The notes: generated by a model from the sequence alone, not told the origin. 43,902 bases of DNA from Fulvitalea axinellae (GCF_036492835.1 NZ_AP025326.1:1-43902); one strand, 5' to 3'. Counted from the first letter of the stretch, positions 8,321 through 16,394 are shown. Numbers and translations: made by a program.

Positions 8321-8370
8321 GGTCAACGTAGAGACATGGCATGCCTTGTCTCACATGCGAATGGTAAAAC
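8321..8370. repeat. REP-like palindrome, copy 2
   Basis: GTCAACGTAGAGACATGGCA is followed by TGCCTTGTCTC and a GCGAATGGTAA tail. It lies inside the first 150 bp direct repeat. Confidence 0.6.
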
Positions 8371-8496
8371 ACATCAATCAAAAAACAAAACATAGCATAG
8401 CCTCAAACAACGGCCCTGTCAAATGACACCTACAACTACCTATAATACAGAGATATAGAGGTCTCATTCCAGCCCCGTGAATAGTCCCAAAAAGAC

Positions 8497-8538
8497 GGTC
8501 AACGTAGAGACATGGCATGCCTTGTCCAATACGCGGAT
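8497..8538. repeat. REP-like palindrome, copy 3
   Basis: It has the same core as copy 2 (AGAGACATGGCATGCCTTGTC), inside the second 150 bp direct repeat. The tail has diverged to ACGCGGATGA. Confidence 0.6.
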
Positions 8539-8966
8539 GACCCTCATCAAATGACACTCTCAAATCGCTGAAAATCAACACAATACAAGTGTCATGTCAA
8601 CCCCCGATACTCACAAAGTGTAGGGACCGTCCCCGCACCCGGATAACCCCGCTCCAAAAATGACCTTTTGACACCTACAACTCGCTGAATAACAATAAAA
8701 TGACAGTGTCAACCCCCAGTCATGAAAACCGAAAAAATATAACTGACAGTAAAGGCTGACATATAAAAACACTATCAAAATTAGATATAACATATAGAAT
8801 CAAAAAATAAGAATAATTTTAACAATTGCACATACAATATTATCCAACTATGTCAGTTATATTGTCAAATAGTTATTTTTATATTTATCATCGCAAAACG
8901 TTTCAAAACCGGGTTCACCGACCGGAACCGGACGTTATCGGCCCCAAGAAACCCAAAACAAACAGC

Positions 8967-10805
8967 ATGCGACTAACCCCGCAAGACTACTTACAAAACG
9001 CCGTTACGCTCCTCCCCGTCCTTGCGGGCGACAAAGACTCGCCCATGCGCAGGATCGTCCACGCCCTAACCGACAGCGACGCCCCAACCCGCACCGTAAC
9101 ACGCCTCGCCAAAGACGCCGGATCCACTCCCAAAACGGTCCTGAAATACCTTGGGATACTCCGGTCACAAGGCGTCAAATTCCTCGAAACAGAGTCCGGT
9201 TCGGCCCCTCGACTACCTCAGTTGAAAGATATACAATCATCATACAGTCAGAGTGTTATAGGTGTCACAAACGTCGCTTGCAATCACCTTTCGGCGCACT
9301 GCCAAAACGCTCACGCCCTGACCTTGGCGCTCCGCTCTCCCAAAGGCTCGTCCCTGCGCAAAATAGCCTCGGTGCTCCTCACCGAACCGCCCTCCAAACT
9401 GTACCGTTTGGTCGGCCTAACAGGCCTTTCCCGTTCCACTTTTTTCCGGGGTCTCGCCAAGCTCAAAAGCCTAGGTTTCCGCTTCTTGCTGGCCCCTTAC
9501 CGGGGCGCTCCCGTCGCTTTTGCCTTAAAACCCGGAACTCCCGCCGATACGGCCAAAAGCTATCCGACTGTCCGGGCCCTAAAGCTGGCCCTGAGCCATA
9601 TCGGCGTCACCCCGGACACCGAAACCCTGACAAAACTACATACCGAATACCGTCACAAAAAGGATTACGAACCCGTTTCTGCAACAGATTTGGCCACCAA
9701 AATCAAAAGGGACCACTACGCCAAAACCACGGAAGAACCGACCGTCGAAACCGCCGGAAAAAGACCCCTAAATCCGGAAAAATTCCTGCCCAAAAATTTC
9801 GTCGAGCACTTCGAATCCCCGTCCGAATGGCCCGCCGGGGAACTCCGCCCGGAACAGCAAATCATGGATTTGGCCGACAGGCCCGAACAGATTGAACAGG
9901 ACATCCTGACTGCCGGTCATTCCGTCCTAGGGCAACATGCCGAATTCATCGCCTCGAGGATCCTTGTCTGGTGCCTTCGTAACAAATGCGCACGGCCCGT
10001 CAGCAGGGAAAAATTCGTCAAGGAAATGATAGCCCAAGACATTCGTCACGGCCTCTACGCCAAGCTCGTATCCGTCCAAACAGAAGACCGGGAACAAGCC
10101 ATCACTACTGAAAAAAGCGCTCCCGGCCACAAAGCCAACACTTCAAAAACCCGGAATTCCCGCGCCCATACCCGGGAGGAGATCGCCGCGGTCTTCAAAT
10201 CCAAAGGAATCGACAATCCCGAATACACCGAAACGATCCTGAAAGCCAGCGCCAACGCCGCCAAAAAAGGAAAACCCATCCGGAACCTCAACAAATACAT
10301 CGCGACCTTCCTGAGAAACGGAAACGAAAACCCGGGAAAACAAACGCAAATTCCTACTGCGCAAACAGTTATAAATGTCAATGCTCCTAATACCTATATC
10401 ACGACAAACCCGCATTACGAAACGGAGTCCAGTAAACATAGTACGAATGCCATACCAACCGAAAAACAAACCGAAAACGGAACACAAAACACTGACCAGC
10501 AATCTATTCCGAGTGTCAACAATACCCCCGTCAACACCGAATATATAGCCCAAGACCCGGCCCAAGTCGCCAGCCAACTGATCAACATGATAAACAGAAA
10601 CACCGATACTATCCAAAACGCCCTCGATGCGGTCCATCAGAACGCCATAATTTCCAGAGAAATAGTCAACGTAATGTCAGGCCTGTTCCCAAGCCTAACC
10701 GACACCGCCAAGACAGTCGCTTCAGGCCAAAGCCCCACACCTGGCGCCGTCTCGAAAGAGTCCCGGACTCCCCAAGGCTGGACCATCCACCGCCGTGACC
10801 CATAA
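8967..10805 (+). CDS. Large protein with two winged-helix-like domains; candidate second initiator or regulator
   Basis: Counting from ATG 8967 the product has 612 residues. Residues ~28-75 (RRIVHALTDS...TPKTVLKYLGILRSQGVKF) and ~126-185 (SLRKIASVLL...SRSTFFRGLAKLKSLGFRF) are two copies of one helix-turn-helix pattern with a following wing. A tandem winged-helix pair is what iteron initiators use. The rest is long and low in complexity, with Asn/Thr/Gln-rich sequence at ~410-500 and a final helical segment. In-frame starts at 8850 (ATG) and 8826 (TTG) exist, but they would place the TGTCA boxes inside the gene. I do not recognise the family. The upstream module array and the plasmid context suggest replication, partition or copy control. 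Confidence 0.75.
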   Translation: MRLTPQDYLQNAVTLLPVLAGDKDSPMRRIVHALTDSDAPTRTVTRLAKDAGSTPKTVLKYLGILRSQGVKFLETESGSAPRLPQLKDIQSSYSQSVIGVTNVACNHLSAHCQNAHALTLALRSPKGSSLRKIASVLLTEPPSKLYRLVGLTGLSRSTFFRGLAKLKSLGFRFLLAPYRGAPVAFALKPGTPADTAKSYPTVRALKLALSHIGVTPDTETLTKLHTEYRHKKDYEPVSATDLATKIKRDHYAKTTEEPTVETAGKRPLNPEKFLPKNFVEHFESPSEWPAGELRPEQQIMDLADRPEQIEQDILTAGHSVLGQHAEFIASRILVWCLRNKCARPVSREKFVKEMIAQDIRHGLYAKLVSVQTEDREQAITTEKSAPGHKANTSKTRNSRAHTREEIAAVFKSKGIDNPEYTETILKASANAAKKGKPIRNLNKYIATFLRNGNENPGKQTQIPTAQTVINVNAPNTYITTNPHYETESSKHSTNAIPTEKQTENGTQNTDQQSIPSVNNTPVNTEYIAQDPAQVASQLINMINRNTDTIQNALDAVHQNAIISREIVNVMSGLFPSLTDTAKTVASGQSPTPGAVSKESRTPQGWTIHRRDP

Positions 10806-10810
10806 AAAAT

Positions 10811-10850
10811 GTAGAGACACGGGCATGCCCTGTCTAACACGCGAATGGTC
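10811..10850. repeat. REP-like palindrome, copy 4
   Basis: GTAGAGACACGGGCATGCCC and TGTCTAACACGCGAATGG begin 6 bp after a stop codon. The ATG in the GCGAATGG tail is the first start codon of the next gene. Confidence 0.7.
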
Positions 10851-11444
10851 CCATTCCAATTTTCCTCCCACCTGCTGGCCGAAACATGGGGAACAGACAC
10901 CCTTACCTACGTCTCCACCATCTACAACGCCTGCATGTCCGAGTCGGAAACCGACCTGGAGCACGAAATAAAACTCAGGGCCTACAGCGAAAATCTGGCT
11001 CCGGAATACTGGCAATCCCGGATGAAAAACGGAAACAACCACCAAATCCCCGATCGGATAGGCTGGAACGCCATCCGCAACAGGCACAAAGACGAACTTA
11101 AACAGATCGCCTACAACTTCTTCGCCTCCATATTCCAAGCCCAAAACGCAGAATCTTGGGAAGAGGTCGAACTCATGGTCTCGCCCAAATTCATGCAGGA
11201 ATTCTTTGCGGACAACCCTTCCATGATATTCAAGAAAGATAATCGTAAAAACAAGTCCGAAGAAGGTCTTAAAGCGTCAGGAAAATGGCTAAAGCAGTTT
11301 GTTGAAGAATTGATATTAAACGATACAACATTTTCAAAATCGATAGTTGAAGATAAATTTATATCCGCATTTGAGAAGTATGTACTGTTTAATTTGTACA
11401 TTAAAAGAGAAGAATATGGATTTGAATACTTAAACACAAAATGA
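10845..11444 (+). CDS. C-terminal-fragment-like protein, cassette A, 199 aa
   Basis: Its N-terminal part LAETWGTDTLTYVSTIYN matches LAEIPGTETLTYVSTIYN in the 12649 gene. Further shared blocks are W-A-[RK]-N-x-HK-[DE]-x-L followed by FF..IF.A, and EELIL near the C-terminus, so the two are paralogues. The only start codon that keeps the conserved block lies inside the REP-like repeat, and the sequence begins abruptly. This looks like the C-terminal end of a larger protein cut off at a repeat. The LRR lipoprotein gene follows with an ATGA overlap. The arrangement resembles displaced toxin-tip/immunity cassettes of polymorphic toxin loci, which is inference. No catalytic motif is recognised. Confidence 0.6.
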   Translation: MVPFQFSSHLLAETWGTDTLTYVSTIYNACMSESETDLEHEIKLRAYSENLAPEYWQSRMKNGNNHQIPDRIGWNAIRNRHKDELKQIAYNFFASIFQAQNAESWEEVELMVSPKFMQEFFADNPSMIFKKDNRKNKSEEGLKASGKWLKQFVEELILNDTTFSKSIVEDKFISAFEKYVLFNLYIKREEYGFEYLNTK

Positions 11445-11449
11445 TATTC

Positions 11450-12496
11450 ATGAAACAAGTCCCATACAAATTAGTGCTACTTCTAGCACTAATTTTTTTT
11501 TCATGTCAGAAAGAAAAAAAGCAATTGGAGAAAAAGGAGCTAAGAGTCATCGGGTATCCATACCAATTACATCCGGACTCCGTAAATAAGATTAATCCTT
11601 TAGCGATAGAGGAGATACGGCTATACCGTAGGGAACTAGATTCTTTGCCTGATATCATCTCGAGATTCAAAGAAGTCAAAGAAATATACTTAACCGAAAA
11701 CAACTTCACCCGAGTCCCCGACATCATCCGCCAGTTCCCAAAACTGAAAGTGCTAAGCCTCACGGACAACCCCATCAAAGAGCTCCCCGACTGGCTTTCG
11801 GAAATGAAGGAACTCGAAATTTTAGGCGTTGGGGACTGTGAATTTTCCGAATTTCCTGCCTGTATTCTGAGTATGCCTTGGCTGGAATCATTAGTTATTG
11901 GCGGAAACAATATCTCCGTCATCCCCGACGGGATAGGAAATTTAACCAAACTAACTTATTTAAATATAACAGATTTAGATATCTCCGATTTGCCCGAATC
12001 CATAGGCAACCTTCGGGACTTGGAATATTTATCAGTCACTGGATCAGAGAACCTGCTAACCCTTCCCGAATCTATGGCGAATCTTCAAAAATTAGATCAG
12101 CTCAACATGGTAAACATGAACTTTACCGAACTTCCCGAAGTCGTTTGCCAATTGACCAACCTAAAGATCTTAAGCCTGGAAAGAGAAAGCCTGCTTCACC
12201 AAAACCACAAACCGCTCAAGACCCTGCCCGCCTGCATAGGCAACCTCCAAAACCTCGAACACCTTTACCTCCAAGGGTGCGCCCTCGAATCCCTGCCTCC
12301 CGAAATCGGAAAACTCAAAAGCCTGAAAACCCTGCAGGTAGAGTCCAACAACCTGCGAACTCTCCCCCCCGAAATGGTCACCCTACCCGATGACATGACC
12401 TTCTATTGGCAAGGAAACCCCTGGAAAACCATCCCAAAAGAACTCCAAGACGTAAAATGGGACCAAGGCCTCCCCAGAAGAAGGGCTTTCCTCTAG
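11450..12496 (+). CDS. Leucine-rich-repeat lipoprotein, cassette A
   Basis: The product starts with a lipoprotein signal peptide (MKQVPYKLVLLLALIFFSC, lipobox FFSC). At least ten bacterial-type LRR units follow, with the pattern LP..I..L..L..L.L..N.L; clear ones are LPESIGNLRDLEYL and LPPEIGKLKSLKTL. It should be anchored by lipid in the inner or outer membrane with the LRR solenoid binding a protein partner. The in-frame ATG at 11441 overlaps the preceding stop (ATGA), but ATG 11450 gives the more usual signal peptide. It pairs with the 10845 gene and is paralogous to the 13385 protein. LRR proteins are known among immunity proteins of polymorphic toxins; a plain adhesion or binding role is also possible. 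Confidence 0.85.
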   Translation: MKQVPYKLVLLLALIFFSCQKEKKQLEKKELRVIGYPYQLHPDSVNKINPLAIEEIRLYRRELDSLPDIISRFKEVKEIYLTENNFTRVPDIIRQFPKLKVLSLTDNPIKELPDWLSEMKELEILGVGDCEFSEFPACILSMPWLESLVIGGNNISVIPDGIGNLTKLTYLNITDLDISDLPESIGNLRDLEYLSVTGSENLLTLPESMANLQKLDQLNMVNMNFTELPEVVCQLTNLKILSLERESLLHQNHKPLKTLPACIGNLQNLEHLYLQGCALESLPPEIGKLKSLKTLQVESNNLRTLPPEMVTLPDDMTFYWQGNPWKTIPKELQDVKWDQGLPRRRAFL

Positions 12497-12504
12497 AAAG
12501 CAAA

Positions 12505-12570
12505 AAACGCCATCGCAGGTTTCCTGCACCAACCTTCATAGGCTGAAAGCCTTGCATTCGTCAACCTAGG
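12505..12570. repeat. Stem-loop repeat, degenerate (SL family)
   Basis: GCCATCGCAGGTTTCCTGC resembles the copy at 21183 (CCATCGCAAGTTTTGCAAC) and begins about 10 bp after the LRR stop codon. The gap 12497-12648 holds only repeats. Confidence 0.45.
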
Positions 12571-12628
12571 ACATCCGCCCTGGATCCACGTCAAATTATA
12601 TAGCCCGGCCCGGATTGACCCCAAACAC

Positions 12629-12673
12629 AATCAACGTACAGACAGGGCATGCCCTGTCTCACACGCGAATGGT
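12629..12673. repeat. REP-like palindrome, copy 5 (perfect palindrome)
   Basis: AGACAGGGCATGCCCTGTCT is a perfect 20 bp palindrome, the cleanest of the family. Its central ATG (12649) is the first start codon of the next gene. Confidence 0.75.
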
Positions 12674-13380
12674 CACCCCTTGACAATGGCCCGAAACTTC
12701 AGTACTTTAACCTCACCGGACACGGAGAATTCGCTTTTTCCGCCAGCGCTGGCGCCAGCGCCTTTTACGGCCTCCTGAGGGGTGAAGCCGGGCTTGATCT
12801 CGATATAGAATACACGCGTATGCTTGCCGAAATACCCGGCACCGAAACCCTGACTTACGTCTCCACTATCTACAACTCCCTGCGTTACCGGTCGGATGAT
12901 ACGGCCACGCGAAACGAACGCGAGAAAGCCATGAAGGATGCCCAGAAAAAACGACAAGAGCTTTTGGCCGATGGGGAAACCATGCCCGAAGCCCAAAAAC
13001 AGGAATGGGACCTGTTGGAGAAATACTGGGAAACGTACCAAGAACAGCGCCCCCTCTGGAAAAGCGAAGTCTGGGACGCCTACAAAAACGAGCATAAGGA
13101 AAACCTGAACGAACTCGCCCGAAAGTTCTTCCAGCCCATCTTCGAAGCCAAAACCGGAGCCCAATGGTCCCATATCAATCTGATGACCGTTGACGGGGAA
13201 TTCATGAGAAAAAGGGCTGGATTCAAAACACCCGATAAGTTAAAGGAACAGCTCGATCAGAAGTACTCTATTCAAGAGTACAAGTATACCACCATACAAC
13301 ATCTGGAAGAATTGATTCTAATCAATCAGTATAAAAACCATCAGAAGCATGCCTTCGACTATTATTACTACAGCAACTAA
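12649..13380 (+). CDS. C-terminal-fragment-like protein, cassette B, 243 aa
   Basis: The first ~16 residues are read from the REP-like repeat. After them comes LTGHGEFAFSASAGASAFYG and GEAGLDLDIEY, a small-residue, glycine/alanine-rich stretch, then the block LAEIPGTETLTYVSTIYN shared with the 10845 protein. The rest is helical and charged, with WDAYKNEHKENLNELARKFF matching the same region of cassette A. An in-frame TGA at 12616 rules out a longer upstream reading. The protein therefore looks like the distal part of a larger, probably exported, protein truncated at the repeat. It is followed 4 bp later by a lipoprotein gene. Function is unknown; a toxin-tip role is inference. Confidence 0.6.
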   Translation: MPCLTREWSPLDNGPKLQYFNLTGHGEFAFSASAGASAFYGLLRGEAGLDLDIEYTRMLAEIPGTETLTYVSTIYNSLRYRSDDTATRNEREKAMKDAQKKRQELLADGETMPEAQKQEWDLLEKYWETYQEQRPLWKSEVWDAYKNEHKENLNELARKFFQPIFEAKTGAQWSHINLMTVDGEFMRKRAGFKTPDKLKEQLDQKYSIQEYKYTTIQHLEELILINQYKNHQKHAFDYYYYSN

Positions 13381-13384
13381 GAGG

Positions 13385-14434
13385 ATGAGAGATCTATTCG
13401 TGATTTTTTTGAGCATGCTTTCCGCATGCTCTTTTTTAAAAAAAGAGGAACCGGTCAGTAGGGAATTGGAAACCGAAAGAAAAGTAATTAGACAGCTTGA
13501 GGAAAAATTCGGATTTATAAATGTAGACGAGAAAGTACACGACTATAGCTACTACTTGGATAGTGCTGGTTTCGTTGAATACATTAGGATTATAGATAAA
13601 AACCTCGAAGAACTCCCCCAAGAAATATTTCAATTAAAAAGGTTAACCAGCATTGGTCTGTTTAGTGAAAATATCACCGATATCCCGAAGGACCTAGACA
13701 AAATAGAGAGTCTGGAAAAAATCAACCTGTTGAAAATGCCCATCAGAAGGGTATCTAACCTAAAACTTCCCGACAAACTAAAATTCATCAATTTCACCGA
13801 ATGCCCTTTGGAGGAATTCCCCAAACTTTATAAGGAGAATGACTCAATTCCTTATGATCTTATCATTTCCGATACAAAAATAGATACTATACCCGATTTT
13901 GTCGGAGAGATGAACCTGTCCGAACTCGATGCCGAGCATTGCCCGCTGACCTACGTCTCCCCCAATCTGGGCGATTGCGAAAACATCACCCAGCTCAATT
14001 TTGAGGGAATAAAAAACCTAAAGCTCCCGGACGAACTACGCAAACTAAAAAAAGTCGAGGACCTAAATCTGAAATGGACGGCCCTGCGAAAAATCCCCGA
14101 TTTCGTATGGGAAATGAAAAACTTGGACGCTTTATACATCACGTCCAACCTCATCACGGAAATCCCTCCGGAAATAGGCAAACTAAAGAAACTGAAGTTT
14201 CTCTACGCTCAAGGTAACTACATAGCCACCCTACCCAAAGAGTTCGCCCAGATAAAAGGGATCGAGCTGATCCACCTGGAAGGTAACCCCATCAAGACCA
14301 GATCCCTGCCCGCCGAACTCTTCTTCCCAAGAACCACAAAAGAAAAGCCCGAATTGCTAGTCAACGTCCCAGGACGCTACGACTGCTTCTCCGTCCCCGA
14401 AGAACAAGTCCGGCAAGCCTTCGATGTGGATTAG
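13385..14434 (+). CDS. Leucine-rich-repeat lipoprotein, cassette B
   Basis: ATG 13385 gives the signal peptide MRDLFVIFLSMLSAC with lipobox LSAC. About eight to nine LRR units follow, several degenerate (LPQEIFQLKRLTSIGL; IPPEIGKLKKLKFLYAQGN). The last ~45 residues are unlike the LRR and include ELLVNVPGRYDCF. The start follows the preceding stop by 4 bp, so the two genes are co-translated. It is paralogous to the 11450 product in design, but the repeats have diverged strongly. This is the expected outcome if each lipoprotein matches its own partner. An upstream in-frame ATG at 13349 would spoil the signal peptide. Confidence 0.85.
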   Translation: MRDLFVIFLSMLSACSFLKKEEPVSRELETERKVIRQLEEKFGFINVDEKVHDYSYYLDSAGFVEYIRIIDKNLEELPQEIFQLKRLTSIGLFSENITDIPKDLDKIESLEKINLLKMPIRRVSNLKLPDKLKFINFTECPLEEFPKLYKENDSIPYDLIISDTKIDTIPDFVGEMNLSELDAEHCPLTYVSPNLGDCENITQLNFEGIKNLKLPDELRKLKKVEDLNLKWTALRKIPDFVWEMKNLDALYITSNLITEIPPEIGKLKKLKFLYAQGNYIATLPKEFAQIKGIELIHLEGNPIKTRSLPAELFFPRTTKEKPELLVNVPGRYDCFSVPEEQVRQAFDVD

Positions 14435-14446
14435 TCACAAAAATAA

Positions 14447-14545
14447 CGGCCGTTTCAAGGTTCTGACCTTGGAACCACCCGCCGTCGCCGGGCTCCTGCC
14501 CGGTGACATCCATACCGGCAGGTTCCCACCTGCCCCGGCGGATGG
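14447..14545. repeat. Stem-loop repeat, full copy (SL family)
   Basis: Three hairpins in a row: CCAAGGT-type (CAAGGTTCTGACCTTG), CCGGGCTCCTGCCCGG and GGCAGGTTCCCACCTGCC, ending in CCGGCGGATGGT. It begins 12 bp after the LRR stop codon. This is the best reference copy of the family. Confidence 0.75.
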
Positions 14546-14585
14546 TCCCCAAAAATGCTTAACGCACGACCATCGCACGCCATTA

Positions 14586-14603
14586 ATTCACATATTTGTG
14601 AAT
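14586..14603. promoter_or_regulatory. Palindromic operator before the GNAT-XRE pair
   Basis: ATTCACA TATT TGTGAAT is a perfect 7-4-7 inverted repeat 21 bp before ATG 14625. It is placed where an autorepressing XRE antitoxin would bind. Confidence 0.6.
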
Positions 14604-14624
14604 CATTTTCCCTATATTGCCGTT

Positions 14625-15107
14625 ATGTATATAACCGAAAGGGAAACGGGCAATACGGTGCCTGTCACCGTGGAAACCGTCGGCCCCGACGACCTGCCCC
14701 GGCCAGCGGAACTTTGTTTTGACTGGAGGCTGGAACACAGGGAAGGAGCAGGCGTTTACGGCCTTAAGACCGGTGATGGAAACCTTGTCGGCCTGATCAG
14801 TCTCCGGACGGACCGGGCCCCAAACGAGGTGCATGTCAAACTGGTCGAACGGATAGGTTTTCGCAAAGGCGCTCCCGGACCATGGAAAGGCATCGCCCAA
14901 GCCATGCTCGCCTTCGCCGCCAAAACAGCCCGCGAAGCGGAGAAAGAACCTGGCGCCGCCTATCTGACACTGGTGACAAAAACCGAACTCTACCGCTTCT
15001 ATAGCGATTTGGGATTCGTCACCTACAATTACCCCATTATGGGCCTTGTGGACCCCGAACTCGACGCATTGATACGAACGCATTACCCCGAAAACCATGA
15101 CCGATAA
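14625..15107 (+). CDS. GNAT-fold acetyltransferase-like protein (probable toxin)
   Basis: From ATG 14625 the product has 160 residues. The GNAT fold is suggested by GNLVGLISL (beta-4), a helix GIAQAMLAFAAKTA after a loop RKGAPGPWK (the acetyl-CoA loop region, atypical Q/RxxGxG/A), and AYLTLVTKTELYRFYSDLGF, the usual end of the fold. It overlaps the next gene, an XRE protein, by 11 bp. GNAT toxins that acetylate aminoacyl-tRNA are well known, but usually with RHH antitoxins encoded first; here the partner is XRE and comes second. A longer frame upstream (14424) runs through the SL repeat and is not used. Confidence 0.7.
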   Translation: MYITERETGNTVPVTVETVGPDDLPRPAELCFDWRLEHREGAGVYGLKTGDGNLVGLISLRTDRAPNEVHVKLVERIGFRKGAPGPWKGIAQAMLAFAAKTAREAEKEPGAAYLTLVTKTELYRFYSDLGFVTYNYPIMGLVDPELDALIRTHYPENHDR

Positions 15108-15567
15108 CAGACCCAAAGCCACCGAACAAGACTGGAAAATATTCGACGCCGTCATGAAAATCCGGCGCAAACAAAACCCCGGCCCGGAGGAGACCGCCTT
15201 TCTAAAAACCGTCGAACTGAAAAACGAAATGGCCCTTTATATCGCCGAAGGGACCTATAATGAGTCCTGCGCTTTCGCCAAACTCCTAGACCGTTTCCGG
15301 GAAGCCCTCGGCGCCAACCAAGCCGTCTTCGCCAAAAAGCTCGGCTACCGCTCCCCGTCCACGATCACTAACATCAAAAACGGCCGTTCCGCCTCCGAAG
15401 AGCTATGCTTCGCCCTGGCCAAACTGTCCGGCGGAATCATTGGCCCCGAGCTATGGATGCGCGTCGCCCAAATCGAAAACCTCCATCACCTCAACACCCA
15501 CAAAGACCATTACCAGTCCCGCCTAAAAGCCGTAATACCGGCCGTATCACTGCCCGCCAGCGCCTAA
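15097..15567 (+). CDS. XRE-family DNA-binding protein (probable antitoxin)
   Basis: The 156-residue protein has a helix-turn-helix at about residues 65-105 (REALGANQAVFAKKLGYRSP, then STITNIKNGRSA), preceded by a helical N-terminal domain and followed by a C-terminal helix and a short tail. Translational overlap with the GNAT gene and the palindrome before that gene fit a toxin-antitoxin operon with autorepression. Such a pair would stabilise a plasmid that otherwise has only ParAB. Confidence 0.75.
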   Translation: MTDNRPKATEQDWKIFDAVMKIRRKQNPGPEETAFLKTVELKNEMALYIAEGTYNESCAFAKLLDRFREALGANQAVFAKKLGYRSPSTITNIKNGRSASEELCFALAKLSGGIIGPELWMRVAQIENLHHLNTHKDHYQSRLKAVIPAVSLPASA

Positions 15568-15742
15568 TCTTTGCAGGGCCTGTTCAGCGATAAGGATACT
15601 GGTATCCAAGAGAAATTTGTGTTCGCCCTTATACTATCAGAATCCAAATTGACACATCTAACCGTTTTAAGGTAAGCCGATGGAAGAACCACCCAAATGT
15701 ATGTTCCTATCCTGTCATTGTGGATAAAAATTCATCCTGAAA

Positions 15743-15891
15743 TCAACAACTTTCCCTTATCTGTAACTCATACAAGTGCAAAGGATCCTCTACATGGGTT
15801 ACCTCGCTTTTGATTAACCTGTTAATATACAGTACCAGCTCAGGGAATATATCTAAAAAACTTTCACCTCTGGAGTATTTGGAATGAATAA
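15743..15891 (-). pseudogene. Gene remnant, 48 codons without a good start
   Basis: On the minus strand an open stretch ends at TGA 15745-15743 and reads back through ESFLDIFPELVLYINRLIKS and VEDPLHLYELQ. The amphipathic helical pattern looks like the end of a real protein, but a stop lies upstream and no ATG precedes it. Confidence 0.35.
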
Positions 15892-15907
15892 CCTACCAAT
15901 TGGAGCC

Positions 15908-16010
15908 TCACCTTTTACCATTTAAAAAATCAAGGTAGGCTTTCTTGATCTCACATTCATCATCGGCCACCCACTTTCAAGTGCTCTTGACAAGCCGCAT
16001 AACGGTACTT
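15908..16010 (-). pseudogene. Frameshifted gene remnant
   Basis: On the minus strand a protein-like end, WVADDECEIKKAYLDFLNG followed by KR and a stop at 15908, lies next to DKYRYAACQEHLKVGG in a different frame. This suggests one decayed gene. The rest of the gap 15568-16139 shows nothing else. Confidence 0.3.
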
Positions 16011-16139
16011 ATCCAATAGGAGAGGCGTAGCCGAATAACCCGATTACAGACTAGCCATACGAATAATATCCGTACGAGATTTTGTAAAAATAACCGGGTT
16101 TGAAATAGGCAAAATATCTTTTTTGAAAAGTTAGGCCAT

Positions 16140-16325
16140 TCAGACGGCCTGCTTTTTTAGATTTATCCATATGACTATACCTCCAACCACACCAGCTCCC
16201 AAAGCCTGCACGGCAGAACTCTGAAGGTCTTCATTGAAGGCGTAATTAAGTGCTGTAGTTAAGACGGTGATCATTAGAAAGGCTAATATAGTCTTTATTA
16301 TAACTGTTTTTTTAGTCGGTTTCAT
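16140..16325 (-). CDS. Small membrane protein, 61 aa
   Basis: It starts with a lysine-rich stretch (MKPTKKTVIIK), then one hydrophobic segment (TILAFLMITVLTTALNYAF) and a second (ALGAGVVGGIVIWINL), with positive residues at both ends. Both ends are therefore probably cytoplasmic. It follows the 16395-17384 lipoprotein gene in the same direction, 69 bp later. Immunity to a bacteriocin-like partner would fit the size and topology, but I recognise no family. Confidence 0.55.
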   Translation of the reverse strand: MKPTKKTVIIKTILAFLMITVLTTALNYAFNEDLQSSAVQALGAGVVGGIVIWINLKKQAV

Positions 16326-16348
16326 GCTGTTTTTTGTTTTATAGTGGA

Positions 16349-16371
16349 AGGCCTCCTTATGAAGGAGGCCT
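16349..16371. terminator. Hairpin between the lipoprotein and small membrane protein genes
   Basis: Perfect 10 bp arms AGGCCTCCTT and AAGGAGGCCT with a 3 nt loop lie between the two minus-strand genes. There is no U-run on the minus strand, so it may reduce rather than end transcription. Confidence 0.5.
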
Positions 16372-16394
16372 GTTTATCTAGTGTTTTATAATTG

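Larger units (their letters stand above)
8141..8871. repeat. Array of TGTCA/TGACA modules upstream of the 8967 gene
   Basis: The motif TCAAATGACACTGTCAAC or close variants occurs at 8141 (partial), 8241, 8417 and 8546. Related TGACA/TGTCA boxes lie at 8588, 8667, 8699, 8744 and 8851. Around the motif, larger modules repeat: a ~150 bp direct repeat at 8206-8356 and 8380-8530, and a ~50 bp pair at 8551-8606 and 8667-8716. The boxes continue up to about 95 bp before the ATG at 8967, as expected for iterons or operators of that protein. REP-like palindromes lie inside both long repeats. Confidence 0.65.

Noticed and set aside
8141-8871. CRISPR array
   Set aside because: Repeats differ in length and spacing, spacers are not of equal size, and there are no cas genes on the plasmid.
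15719-15727. Second DnaA box (TGTGGATAA)
   Set aside because: It lies in a region of gene decay far from the iterons; the 9-mer also occurs in mcrB, so chance is likely.
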